A stretch of 64,000 bases of DNA from Cupriavidus taiwanensis. GTDB lineage: Bacteria > Pseudomonadota > Gammaproteobacteria > Burkholderiales > Burkholderiaceae. The notes under the pieces were generated by a model. The model ran no database searches. It was not told the origin of the DNA and saw nothing but the letters and a program-made list of their open reading frames with translations. The stretch's first letter is position 1. Each line of letters begins with the position of its first letter. Location of the stretch: the NCBI RefSeq assembly GCF_900249755.1, contig NZ_LT976854.1, forward strand, positions 1,197,322-1,261,321. The letters run 5' to 3'. Positions 26,497 to 34,571 of this stretch are shown here, in pieces. The position numbers and the translations under genes were made by a program.

Positions 26497-27420
26497 ATGC
26501 GGCAACGCCTTCCCAGCCTGTCCAGCCTGCGCGCCTTTGAAGCGGCCGCGCTGCACCTGAACCTGCGCCGCGCCGCCGCTGACCTGTTCATCACGGAAAG
26601 CGCGGTGTCGCGCCAGATTGCCGCGCTGGAAAGCCTGCTCGGCGTGCAGCTGTTTCACCGCGCCAACCAGCGCATCACGCTGACCGCGGCCGGCGCGCTC
26701 TACAGCGTCCAGGTGCGCGAGATGCTGCGCAAGCTGCAGCGCGACACGCTGGAGGTGATGGCGCATGAAGGCGCCGGCGGCACCGTCGAGCTGGCGTGCG
26801 TGCCGACGCTCGCCGTCGAATGGCTGATCCCGCGGCTGCCCGAGTTCTACGCGCGGCACCCGAAGGTCGTGGTCAATATCAGCGCCCAGTCCGACGTCTT
26901 CCTGTTCGACGGCACGCCGTACGACGCGGCGGTCCACTTCGGCGAAGCGGTCTATCCGGGCGCGCGGGCCGATCTGCTGTTCGGCGAGGAATCCGTCGCG
27001 GTGTGCCACCCGGCGTTGTTCGGCCGCAAGAAGCGCATCGACGCGCACGACATCGCGCATGCGCCGCTGCTGCACCTGGCCACGCGCAGCTTCGGCTGGA
27101 AGCAATGGATGGAGGCGGCCGGCATCGACGACGTCAACGCCATGCGCGGGGCCCGCTTCGACCACCACAGCATGGTCATCGCCGCGGCGCGGGCCGGGCT
27201 GGGGATCGGGCTGGTGCCGCGCTTCCTGGTCGAAGAGTATCTGGCGAGCGGGCAACTGGTGAGCCCCGTGGCGCGCTCGCTGCGTTCCACCAGCGCCTAT
27301 TACCTGGTCCTGCCCGATACCCGCCCGATGAGCCATGCCATGCAGCATCTGCGCAGCTGGCTGCTGGAGGCGGCGGTGGCGTTTGCCGAGGGACAGGGCA
27401 CGGGATCAGCGGGCACGTAG
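26497..27420 (+). CDS. LysR-family regulator divergent from the Bug-DUF1338-aminotransferase operon
   Basis: 307 residues. HTH: LPSLSSLRAFEAAALHLNLR, ITESAVSRQIAALE, ITLTAAGALYSVQV; then a GcvA-like effector domain (LACVPTLAVEWLIPRLPEFY, YDAAVHFGEAVYPG). The ATG at 26497 sets the HTH at the usual place; the frame is open to 26359 but that part would cover the operator. Divergent from the operon at 26333, with a perfect T-N11-A palindrome between, so it very likely controls it. Confidence 0.9.
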   Translation: MRQRLPSLSSLRAFEAAALHLNLRRAAADLFITESAVSRQIAALESLLGVQLFHRANQRITLTAAGALYSVQVREMLRKLQRDTLEVMAHEGAGGTVELACVPTLAVEWLIPRLPEFYARHPKVVVNISAQSDVFLFDGTPYDAAVHFGEAVYPGARADLLFGEESVAVCHPALFGRKKRIDAHDIAHAPLLHLATRSFGWKQWMEAAGIDDVNAMRGARFDHHSMVIAAARAGLGIGLVPRFLVEEYLASGQLVSPVARSLRSTSAYYLVLPDTRPMSHAMQHLRSWLLEAAVAFAEGQGTGSAGT

Positions 27421-27422
27421 CC

Positions 27423-27441
27423 GGCCGCGCGCGGCGCGGCC
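27423..27441. terminator. stem-loop between convergent LysR and MarR genes
   Basis: GGCCGCG-CGCGG-CGCGGCC in the 21-base gap between two convergent stops. A bidirectional terminator-like hairpin; on the plus strand it is followed by CCTACCCTTT rather than a pure U-tract. Confidence 0.4.
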
Positions 27442-27993
27442 CTACCCTTTCTGTGCGCGCCACACCCGCTGCAGCTCCCACGCCGGCGCCTCGCCCGCCG
27501 GCTGCGGCAAGGCCTGGGCGTCGGCCAGCATGGCGCTGGCGCGGGCCTGCAGCTTGTCCAGGCAGCGCGACATGACGCGTGCCTCTTCGGCCGTCAGGCA
27601 GGCGGCCAGCTGCGTATTGAAGTCGCGCGCCTGCGCAAAGGCGGCGCGGTAGACCGATTCGCCTGCCTCGGTCAGCGTGAAGGCGGCGGCGCGCCGGTCC
27701 TGCGCGCGCGTTTCGCGGCGCACCAGTCCGCGCTCCACCAGCGCATGGACGGCGCGGCTGGCCAGCACCTTGTCCAGGCCCGCGCTGTCCGCCAGTTCGG
27801 TCAGCCGCGTGCCGGGCTGCTCGCCCAGGAAGGAAATCATGCGCCATTCGCGCCGCGTCACGCCTGCCCGCGCGCGCAGGTGCAGCGCGGCCGCGCCCAG
27901 CGCGACGCGGTTCAGGTGATAGACCCGGTAGTTGATGAAGTCGGCCAGCCGCTGCGGCCGCTGCAGGCGGCCGCCGCCCTTGTCGTGTGCCAT
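27442..27993 (-). CDS. MarR-family transcriptional regulator
   Basis: 183 residues. Dimer helix and winged helix are recognisable: YHLNRVALGAAALHLRARAG, VTRREWRMISFLGEQPGTRL, LADSAGLDKVLASRAVHALV as recognition helix and the wing RRETRAQDRRAAAFTLTEAG. It is divergent from a Bug-sulfatase pair, with a short palindrome (28009-28027) just before its start. Repression of that operon and of itself, relieved by an aromatic or other small ligand, is the usual scheme and is inferred here. Confidence 0.9.
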   Translation of the reverse strand: MAHDKGGGRLQRPQRLADFINYRVYHLNRVALGAAALHLRARAGVTRREWRMISFLGEQPGTRLTELADSAGLDKVLASRAVHALVERGLVRRETRAQDRRAAAFTLTEAGESVYRAAFAQARDFNTQLAACLTAEEARVMSRCLDKLQARASAMLADAQALPQPAGEAPAWELQRVWRAQKG

Positions 27994-28008
27994 GCCACAC
28001 CCGCGATT

Positions 28009-28027
28009 TAGTTGACTTTGTCAATTA
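28009..28027. promoter_or_regulatory. MarR-type palindrome TTGAC-TTT-GTCAA
   Basis: TAG-TTGAC-TTT-GTCAA-TTA, in the AT-rich centre of the divergent region, 16-34 bases upstream of the MarR ATG and ~65 before the Bug gene. TTGAC may also be a -35 element for rightward transcription. Confidence 0.5.
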
Positions 28028-28089
28028 TATCGACGGGTGCTAGCTTCCCGTCCATGCCGGCTGCCGGCGCAAAACAGACAGGAGACACC

Positions 28090-29067
28090 GTGAACCCCCG
28101 CAACTTCCTTCCCCGCCTTGCCGCCTGCCTGCTGGCCGCCGCCGCGGCCTGGTCCGCGCCCGCCGGCGCGCAGTCGGAGCGGCCGCTGCGCATCCTGGTG
28201 GGCTACCCCGCCGGCGGCACCGCCGACCTGGCCGCGCGCCTGGTGGGCGACAAGCTGCGCGAGACCCTGAACCAGACCGTGGTGATCGAGAACAAGCCCG
28301 GCGCGGGCGGGCGCCTGGTGATGGACTACGCGCGCACGCAGCCGGCAGACGGCAATACGCTGGTGGTGGCCAACTCGGCGGTCATGACGATCGCGCCGCT
28401 GGTCTACCGCAAGCTGAACTACGATATCCAGCGCGATTTCACGCCGGTGGCGCAGGCCGCCAATTTCCAGCTGGCGCTGGCCACCGGCCCGGGCAGTCCC
28501 GCGCGCACGCTGAAGGATTACGTGGCCTGGCTCAAGGCCGGTGCGCAGAACAACTCCTACGCGTCGCCAGCGCTCGGCAGCATTCCGCATTTCTTCGGGC
28601 TGATGATCGGCAAGCAGGTGGGCATCGACATGCTGCACGTGCCGTTCAACGGCTCGGCGCCGCTGATGAGCGCACTGGTCGGCGGGCAGGTGCCGGCGTC
28701 GGTCGATACCCTGGCCGACCTGACCGAGATGCACCGCGCCGGCAAGATCCGCGTGCTGGCCACCTCCGGCACGCACCGTTCAGTGGCGCTGCCTGACGTG
28801 CCGACCTTCACGGAACTCGGCTACAAGGGCATCGAGGGCGAAGGCCGCTATGGGGTGCTGGCGCCCGCCGGCACGCCGCGCGCGGCGCTCGACCGGCTCA
28901 ACGCCGCCATCGTCAAGGCGGTGCAGTCGCCCGACGTGCGCGACAAGTTCCTGAAGCTCGGGCTCGAACCCGCCACCGGCCCCGCCGATGCTTTCGCCGG
29001 GGTGCTGAAGGCCGACGCCGCCAGGTGGGCGCCGGTGGTCAAGGCGTCCGGCTATACCGGCGACTGA
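28090..29067 (+). CDS. Bug-family periplasmic solute-binding protein
   Basis: 325 residues from a GTG start with a strong ribosome site (ACAGGAGACACC); the open frame to 28012 would run through the MarR palindrome. Signal peptide with LPRLAACLLAAAAAWSAPAG and a cut near AGAQS. Bug marks: RPLRILVGYPAGGTADLAAR, ENKPGAGGRLVMDY and DGNTLVVANSAV. It precedes the sulfatase gene by 34 bases, so the pair is probably one operon, and its ligand may be the sulfatase/phosphodiesterase substrate or product. Confidence 0.92.
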   Translation: MNPRNFLPRLAACLLAAAAAWSAPAGAQSERPLRILVGYPAGGTADLAARLVGDKLRETLNQTVVIENKPGAGGRLVMDYARTQPADGNTLVVANSAVMTIAPLVYRKLNYDIQRDFTPVAQAANFQLALATGPGSPARTLKDYVAWLKAGAQNNSYASPALGSIPHFFGLMIGKQVGIDMLHVPFNGSAPLMSALVGGQVPASVDTLADLTEMHRAGKIRVLATSGTHRSVALPDVPTFTELGYKGIEGEGRYGVLAPAGTPRAALDRLNAAIVKAVQSPDVRDKFLKLGLEPATGPADAFAGVLKADAARWAPVVKASGYTGD

Positions 29068-29101
29068 TGCGCTCCAACCCGCTTCCCGCTACCTTCCGGC
29101 C

Positions 29102-30670
29102 ATGACCATCCGCAATACCCTCTTCATCATGTGCGACCAGCTGCGGCGCGACCATCTTGGTTGCTACGGGCACCCGACGCTGCGCACGCGCCATATCGAT
29201 GCACTGGCCGCGCGCGGCGTGCGCTTCGACCGCGCCTATGTGACCTCCGGCGTCTGCGGCCCCAGCCGCATGAGCTTTTACACCGGGCGCTACGTCAGCA
29301 GCCATGGCGCTACCTGGAACCGCGTGCCGCTGTCGGTCGGCGAAATCACGCTGGGCGAGTACCTGAAGGACAGCGGCCGCGCGCTGGCGCTGGCGGGCAA
29401 GACCCATGTGATGCCGGACAACGCCAACCTGAAGCGGCTGCACCTGGACGGCGGCACGGAACTGGAAACGCTGCTGCGCAGCGGCCACTTCACGGAAGTC
29501 GACCGCCATGACGGCCATCACGCCGAGCCGCGCAGCGCCTATGCCGACTGGCTGCGCCAGCAAGGCTATGACAGCGCCGACCCCTGGACCGACTACGTGA
29601 TCAGCGCCGAGAACGCGCGCGGCGAGATCGTCTCGGGCTGGCACATGCGCAATGCCGGGCTGCCCGCGCGCGTGGCCGAGCCGCATTCCGAGACCGCCTA
29701 CACCGTCGGCCAGGCCATGCAGTACATCGCGGCGCGCGGCGACGACCCGTGGGTGCTGCACCTGTCGCTGGTCAAGCCGCACTGGCCCTATCTCGCGCCC
29801 GCACCGTACCACGCCGCGTATACGCTCGACGACTGCCTGCCGCTGCAGCGCCACGATGCCGAACTGGCAGACCCGCACCCGGTGCTGTCGGCCTATCGCA
29901 CCCAGGAGGAATGCGCCAACTTCATGCGCGCCGAGGTCTCGGATACGGTGCGCCCGGCCTACCAGGGCCTGATCCAGCAGATCGACGACCGGCTGGGGCT
30001 GCTGTGGGAACAGCTGGAGCGCCTGGGGCGCTGGGACGACACGCTGATCGTCTTCACCGCTGACCATGGCGATTTCCTCGGCGACCACTGGCTGGGGGAA
30101 AAGGAGCAGTTCTACGACACCGTGCAGAACATCCCGCTGATCGTCTACGACCCGTCGCCGCAGGCCGATGCCACGCGCGGCACCGCGCAGGCCAGCCTGG
30201 TCAGCGCGGTCGACGTGGTGCCGACGGTGCTCGATGCGCTGGGCCTGCCGCCCGCCGACCACCGCGTCGAGGGCCGCTCGCTGCTGGACCTGACGCGCGC
30301 GGCCGCGCGCGAGGGTGCGGGCGCCTGGCGCGACGCGGTGGTCTCGGAGCTGGACTATGCCTACCGCGGCGCGCGCGTGGCGCTGGGCCGCCATCCCGGC
30401 GAATGCCGGGCCTGGATGGTGCGCGACGCGCGCTGGAAGTACGTGCACTGGCAGGGCTTCCGGCCGCAGCTGTTCGACCTGCAGAACGATCCGCAGGAGT
30501 ACTTCGATCTTGGCGCCGACCCCGGCCATGAAGCGGTGCGCAGCGCCATGCGGCTGCGCCTGCTGGACTGGTTCTGCACGCTCAAGCCGCGCGTGACGGC
30601 GACCAACGAGGAAGTCGCGGCCAAGACCAATGTGTACAAGCAGGCCGGCGTGTTCTTCGGGGTCTGGTAA
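29102..30670 (+). CDS. sulfatase-superfamily hydrolase (phosphonate monoester hydrolase/arylsulfatase type)
   Basis: 522 residues, alkaline-phosphatase fold. The formylglycine motif C-x-P-S-R is Cys52-Gly-Pro-Ser-Arg56 (SGVCGPSRMSFYTGR); Cys52 must be converted to formylglycine. Metal ligands are at FIMCDQLRRDHLG (Asp12) and FTADHGDFLGDH (Asp-His pair). The CGPSR form and the absence of a signal peptide resemble cytosolic phosphonate monoester hydrolases/phosphodiesterases and choline-sulfatase relatives more than secreted arylsulfatases. It cleaves a sulfate or phosphate/phosphonate ester. A maturation (FGE) gene is not in the window. Co-transcribed with the Bug gene. Confidence 0.9.
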   Translation: MTIRNTLFIMCDQLRRDHLGCYGHPTLRTRHIDALAARGVRFDRAYVTSGVCGPSRMSFYTGRYVSSHGATWNRVPLSVGEITLGEYLKDSGRALALAGKTHVMPDNANLKRLHLDGGTELETLLRSGHFTEVDRHDGHHAEPRSAYADWLRQQGYDSADPWTDYVISAENARGEIVSGWHMRNAGLPARVAEPHSETAYTVGQAMQYIAARGDDPWVLHLSLVKPHWPYLAPAPYHAAYTLDDCLPLQRHDAELADPHPVLSAYRTQEECANFMRAEVSDTVRPAYQGLIQQIDDRLGLLWEQLERLGRWDDTLIVFTADHGDFLGDHWLGEKEQFYDTVQNIPLIVYDPSPQADATRGTAQASLVSAVDVVPTVLDALGLPPADHRVEGRSLLDLTRAAAREGAGAWRDAVVSELDYAYRGARVALGRHPGECRAWMVRDARWKYVHWQGFRPQLFDLQNDPQEYFDLGADPGHEAVRSAMRLRLLDWFCTLKPRVTATNEEVAAKTNVYKQAGVFFGVW

Positions 30671-30884
30671 CCGCATCGCCGCCGCTCGCGCCCGGCGCGG
30701 CCAGCGCCGCTTGCCTGAAAAACTTGCACGGTGTGCCTGTCGATACTGCAACCGTGTGCCGCGCCCGGCATGTCAGGCCGCGCGCGCCGCCGCCTGCGGC
30801 CATGGCAGGGCGGCGGACCGGATGGCGTATCCCTTGCAACAAGGGCTGGAGGGCCCTGTGTTCGGGCCGGCAACCGGAGCGATC

Positions 30885-31409
30885 ATGAAGAACATCTGGA
30901 TCCTGGTAGCGGACGAATCCGTCGCCCGCATTTTTGCCTCGCATGGCGACAGCGCCCCGCTGGAGGTCGTCGAGGAGATCACCGACGCCGCCGCGCATGC
31001 CGACCGCGCCGACCTGCGCCGCGACGCCTATGGCCGCCGCGGCCAGGCTGCCGTCCAGGGCGACGCGGGCCATCCCGGCGCCCACCAGGTCGGACCGTCG
31101 ACCGTCACGTCTTCGGCGGGCGAGGACGAGCTGCACCAAGAGGCGCAGCTGTTTGCCCGACGCGTGGCGGATTACCTTGGCGATGCGCGCAACAAGCAGC
31201 GCTTCGACGAACTGGCGCTGATTGCGGCGCCGCGCTTCCTGGGGCTGTTGCGCAAGACCCTGCCGCCTGGCGTCACCGACGTGGTCACCCGGGAGATCGG
31301 CAAGGATTTCAAATACGTGGCCAACAACGACCTGCAGCAACGGCTGGCCGATGAGGGTATCGTGCCGGCACGGCGCGACGAACGCGTCAATACCGGCCGC
31401 GACCGCTAG
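30885..31409 (+). CDS. baeRF-type host attachment family protein
   Basis: 174 residues. It begins with a short beta strand, IWILVADESVARIFASHG, and ends with FLGLLRKTLPPGVTDVVTREIGKDFKYVANNDL, both typical of the Host_attach/baeRF family, which is related to eRF1 domain folds. The name stems from plant-attachment work in Agrobacterium; the real function is unknown, and a role at ribosomes or in stress has been suggested for the wider family. GGAG lies eight bases before the ATG. Despite the name it has no link to phage. Confidence 0.85.
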   Translation: MKNIWILVADESVARIFASHGDSAPLEVVEEITDAAAHADRADLRRDAYGRRGQAAVQGDAGHPGAHQVGPSTVTSSAGEDELHQEAQLFARRVADYLGDARNKQRFDELALIAAPRFLGLLRKTLPPGVTDVVTREIGKDFKYVANNDLQQRLADEGIVPARRDERVNTGRDR

Positions 31410-31428
31410 GCGCAGCGCAGCAGAACGC

Positions 31429-31454
31429 AGCCGCCCGTGCTGGCGCGGGCGGCT
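31429..31454. terminator. stem-loop between convergent genes
   Basis: AGCCGCCCG, 8-base loop, CGGGCGGCT, between the host-attachment gene stop (31409) and the lipoprotein stop (31464). Nine perfect G/C-rich pairs; probably a bidirectional terminator, though there is no real U-tract. Confidence 0.5.
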
Positions 31455-31463
31455 GGTTCGCTG

Positions 31464-31724
31464 TCAGCGGGCGGTGCCGGAGCCGCTGGCGGCGCCGCTG
31501 CTGCCGCTCGAAGTGCCGCCCGGGCTGGTAGTGCTGGTCGCGCCGGAGGTGCCGGTGGACGTGCTGCCGCCAGGCGCGCTGCGGCTGCGGTTCTGTTCCG
31601 TCACCGAACCCGATCCGGACAGCGAGCCCGAGCCGGTGGTGCTGCCCGTGGCGGTGCAACCCGCCAGGATGCCGAGGGCGAGCAAGGCTGTGCCGATGCG
31701 CAAGGGTGTTTTCGGTGTTTTCAT
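31464..31724 (-). CDS. small Ser/Gly/Thr-rich lipoprotein
   Basis: 86 residues. N-terminal lipoprotein signal with lipobox LAGC (KTPLRIGTALLALGILAGCT), so Cys22 would be lipidated. The rest is low complexity: GSGSLSGSGSVTEQNRS, then TSGATSTTSPGGTSSGSSGA. Probably an outer-membrane-anchored flexible peptide; no function can be assigned. GGAGG is six bases before the ATG at 31724, which settles the start. Confidence 0.75.
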   Translation of the reverse strand: MKTPKTPLRIGTALLALGILAGCTATGSTTGSGSLSGSGSVTEQNRSRSAPGGSTSTGTSGATSTTSPGGTSSGSSGAASGSGTAR

Positions 31725-31974
31725 GTTTTCCTCCATCTGGCAGGTTGGCGGCAAGCCTAGCTGCATGGCCCGGCCTGCCGGCGAGGCGCCGATGGCGCCG
31801 CTGCGCTCGAGAAGACGCAACTGACGTACCAGATTGGGGACGGACGAGTGCAGCGCGGCGGCGAAGCCGGCACGCACCGCAGCGCGCCCGGCCCGCGGTA
31901 AGAAGTGCGCGCAGCCGGTAAAAGTTACCGTGCGGGTACCTGTGGCAAGCCGGTCGGGGCGCGTTTGCGGTGCG

Positions 31975-32685
31975 CTAGCGCGTCAGCGTCCACTTGTAGG
32001 CATAGCGGTCGGGGCGGAACAGCAGGTCGGCGCAGAACAGCGGCGTGCCTTCGATGTCGTACGGCGTGCAGCGCAGCCGCAGCAGCGGCAGCCCTTCGTC
32101 GATGCCGAGCTTGCGGGCCACGTCGGCGGGCGCCGCGATGGCGCTGGCCTCCATCGCCACGTCGCGAAAGCGATACCCCAGCCGGCTTTCGAACAGCGCC
32201 ATGGCGTCGTTGGTCTCGACATCTTCCTGCACCAGGCGGCGCATCAGCGGCTCGGGCCCCATCAGGTTGAAGTATGCAACCGCCACGTCGTCCCAGTAGC
32301 GCACCGTGGCCACGCCCAGCACCTTTTCACCGGGCTGCAGGCTCAGCGCTGCGGCCACATGCGGAGGCGCCCGCAACAGGCGCACCGATGCGATCTTGCC
32401 GTAGGCCAGCTGGCCGCGGGCCCGCCCGGTCTCATAGAAGCCGGTGAGCGCGCCCAGGCTCGGGGTGTCGGCCGGCCGCGTGACGAAGCTGCCCTTGCCG
32501 TTCACTTTCTCGATGAGGCCGGCGTTGTGCAGGCCGGACAAGGCCTGCCGCACGGTGATCCGGCTCACGCCGAATTCGGCCATCAGCTCGGCCTCGGACG
32601 GCAGCTTGGCGCCCGGGCCCCATGTATTGCTGGCGATTCGCTGGCGAATCTCGCTTTCGATCTCTTTGAACCTGGGCAGCGCCAC
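31975..32685 (-). CDS. GntR-family regulator with UTRA domain (HutC subfamily)
   Basis: 236 residues from a GTG at 32685 (begins ALPRFKEIESEIRQRIASNT). HTH: LPSEAELMAEFGVSRITVRQ, ALSGLHNAGLIEKVNGKGSF; UTRA domain from LGALTGFYETGRARGQ to the C-terminal FCADLLFRPDRYAYKW, normal length. The frame is also open to an ATG at 32742. That ATG lies inside the first operator and has no ribosome site, so the GTG is preferred. Divergent from the GMC-TauD-ALDH operon; two matching 16-bp operators lie between, so autorepression and control of the operon are likely. Confidence 0.88.
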   Translation of the reverse strand: MALPRFKEIESEIRQRIASNTWGPGAKLPSEAELMAEFGVSRITVRQALSGLHNAGLIEKVNGKGSFVTRPADTPSLGALTGFYETGRARGQLAYGKIASVRLLRAPPHVAAALSLQPGEKVLGVATVRYWDDVAVAYFNLMGPEPLMRRLVQEDVETNDAMALFESRLGYRFRDVAMEASAIAAPADVARKLGIDEGLPLLRLRCTPYDIEGTPLFCADLLFRPDRYAYKWTLTR

Positions 32686-32731
32686 GTATGTCCCGCCCCG
32701 GCGGGCGGCTCCGATTTCAGTGCGGCGGATT

Positions 32732-32751
32732 ATACCTATCATGACAGGTAT
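32732..32751. promoter_or_regulatory. GntR/HutC operator 1 (ATACCTATCATGACAGGTAT)
   Basis: Imperfect palindrome ACCT-ATCATGAC-AGGT with flanking AT on each side, near the start of the regulator gene. Its core matches operator 2 in 13 of 16 positions, 33 bases away. Confidence 0.65.
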
Positions 32752-32763
32752 CGTCTTAACCTA

Positions 32764-32793
32764 TTGACCTGTTATAACAGGTAATGGCAGTAT
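32764..32793 (+). promoter_or_regulatory. predicted promoter with GntR/HutC operator 2 inside
   Basis: TTGACC (-35-like), 18-base spacer, CAGTAT (-10-like). Operator 2, the perfect 16-bp palindrome ACCTGTTATAACAGGT at 32767-32782, overlaps the -35 and fills the spacer. Binding there would block the operon that starts at 32862. The promoter call rests on hexamer likeness only. Confidence 0.5.
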
Positions 32794-32861
32794 CCGTCGT
32801 CACCAGCTGGCCCCGCGCCCCGCCCCATCACCGCTTGCTGGCCACCGAGGAGACAACGCAA

Positions 32862-34532
32862 TTGGATACCAGGGCAAATCACACCGCCAGTGCGCCGGCG
32901 GAGTTCGACTACATCGTCATCGGCGCGGGATCGGCGGGTTGCGCCGTCGCCGCGCGCCTGGCCGAGGACGCCGGCGCCACCGTGGCGCTGCTCGAGGCGG
33001 GGCCGCATGACCACCACTACGCGATCTGGGCGCCGGTCGGCATCGCCGCGGTGGTGCCCAGGGCCGGGCCGCGCAACTACGCCTACTACACCGAGCCGCA
33101 GCCGGGGCTGAACGGGCGCCGTTCCTACCAGCCGCGCGGGCGCGGCCTGGGCGGCAGCTCGTCGATCAACGGCATGGTCTATATCCGCGGCCACCGGCGC
33201 GACTATGACGACTGGGCCGCGCTGGGTTGCCGCGGCTGGGGCTTCGACGACGTGCTGCCCTACTTCCGCCGCAGCGAGCGCAACCCGCGCCTGGGCGCGC
33301 AGCAAGACGCGCTGCATGGCCACGACGGGCCGCTGCACGTGAGCGACCTGCGCTCGCCCAACCCGTTCGCGCAACGCTTCGTCGAGGCCGCGCTGCAGGC
33401 GGGGCTGCCGCGCAACGACGACTTCAACGGACCCACCCAGGAGGGCGCGGGCCTGTACCAGGTGACACAACGCAACGGCGAGCGCTGGAACACCGCGCGC
33501 GCCTACCTGCACGGCGGCAATGCCGCCGACACCGCGCTGAACGGCGGCCGCCGCGGGCTGTCGGTGCTGACCGATACGCAGGCGCTGCGCATCGTGTTCG
33601 ACGGCAAGCGCGCGAGCGGCGTCGAGGTGGTCCGCGGCGGCACGGTGCAGGTGCTGCGCGCACGGCGCGAGATCGTGGTCAGCGGCGGCACCTTCAATTC
33701 CCCCCAACTGCTGCTGGCCTCCGGCATCGGCCCGTCCGCGCACCTGCGCGAGGTCGGCGTCGACGTGGTCCACGACCTGCCGGGCGTGGGCGAGAACCTG
33801 CAGGACCACCTCGACATCATCGTCAACAAGCAGCTGCAGACCACCGAGCTGTTCGGCAAGACCGGCCGCGGCATGCTGCGGCTCGCGCGCGAGGTAATGC
33901 GCTACCGCCGCACCCGCACCGGCATGGTGACGTCCAATATCGCCGAGGCCGGCGCGTTCCTGCGCAGCCGCCCGGAACTGGAGATTCCCGACGTGCAGCT
34001 GCACTTCGCGGTGGCGCTGCTGGGCAACCGCAACCTGGGCAATCTTGGCCACGGCTACTCCTGCCATGCCTGCGTGCTGCGCCCGAAAAGCCGCGGCCAC
34101 GTGCGGCTGCGCAGCGCGGACACGCGCGAGGCGCCGCTGATCGACCCGCGCTTTCTTTCGGCCGAGGAAGACATGGCCGGCATGGTCGAGGGCGTCCGCG
34201 CGATTCGCCGCATCTTCGCCCAGCCGGCGCTGGCGCAGCATGGCGGTCGCGAAGTGCTGACCGACGCGTTCGGGCCCGACAGCAGCAACGAGGCGGCGAT
34301 CCAGGACTTCGTGCGCAACCATGCCGATACCGTCTACCACCCGGTCGGCACCTGCAAGATGGGCGTCGACCCCATGGCGGTGGTCGACCCGGAACTGCGC
34401 GTGCGCGGCGTGCAGGGCCTGCGCGTCGCCGACGCCTCGATCATGCCGACGCTGATCGGCGGCAACACCAACGCGCCGGCCATCATGATCGGCGAAAAGG
34501 CCGCGGACCTGATCAGGGCCGCGCACCGCTGA
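32862..34532 (+). CDS. GMC-family FAD oxidoreductase (choline/alcohol dehydrogenase type)
   Basis: 556 residues from a TTG start with a strong ribosome site (GAGGAGACAACGCAA); an ATG at 32784 lies at the end of the operator and would be preceded by no ribosome site. FAD-binding GAGSAGCAVAARL with ALLEAG follows. The GMC signature PRGRGLGGSSSINGMVYIRG, GPSAHLREVGVDVVHDLPGV and the end HPVGTCKMGVDPMAVVDPEL with the catalytic His, then NTNAPAIMIGEKAADLI, are all intact. It oxidises a primary alcohol to an aldehyde. With the downstream aldehyde dehydrogenase it would make a carboxylate; substrate unknown, so betA is not assigned. Confidence 0.92.
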   Translation: MDTRANHTASAPAEFDYIVIGAGSAGCAVAARLAEDAGATVALLEAGPHDHHYAIWAPVGIAAVVPRAGPRNYAYYTEPQPGLNGRRSYQPRGRGLGGSSSINGMVYIRGHRRDYDDWAALGCRGWGFDDVLPYFRRSERNPRLGAQQDALHGHDGPLHVSDLRSPNPFAQRFVEAALQAGLPRNDDFNGPTQEGAGLYQVTQRNGERWNTARAYLHGGNAADTALNGGRRGLSVLTDTQALRIVFDGKRASGVEVVRGGTVQVLRARREIVVSGGTFNSPQLLLASGIGPSAHLREVGVDVVHDLPGVGENLQDHLDIIVNKQLQTTELFGKTGRGMLRLAREVMRYRRTRTGMVTSNIAEAGAFLRSRPELEIPDVQLHFAVALLGNRNLGNLGHGYSCHACVLRPKSRGHVRLRSADTREAPLIDPRFLSAEEDMAGMVEGVRAIRRIFAQPALAQHGGREVLTDAFGPDSSNEAAIQDFVRNHADTVYHPVGTCKMGVDPMAVVDPELRVRGVQGLRVADASIMPTLIGGNTNAPAIMIGEKAADLIRAAHR

Positions 34533-34571
34533 ACCCCTCTGCATTGGCACAACACAACCAAGGAGACCCCC

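Noticed and set aside
30885..31409. Phage-related 'host attachment' function and a prophage
   Set aside because: The family name comes from bacterial attachment work; there are no phage structural genes, integrase or att sites around it.
32784..32861. ATG at 32784 as start of the GMC gene
   Set aside because: It begins directly after operator 2 and inside the promoter region; the TTG at 32862 has a strong ribosome site and fits the family N-terminus.
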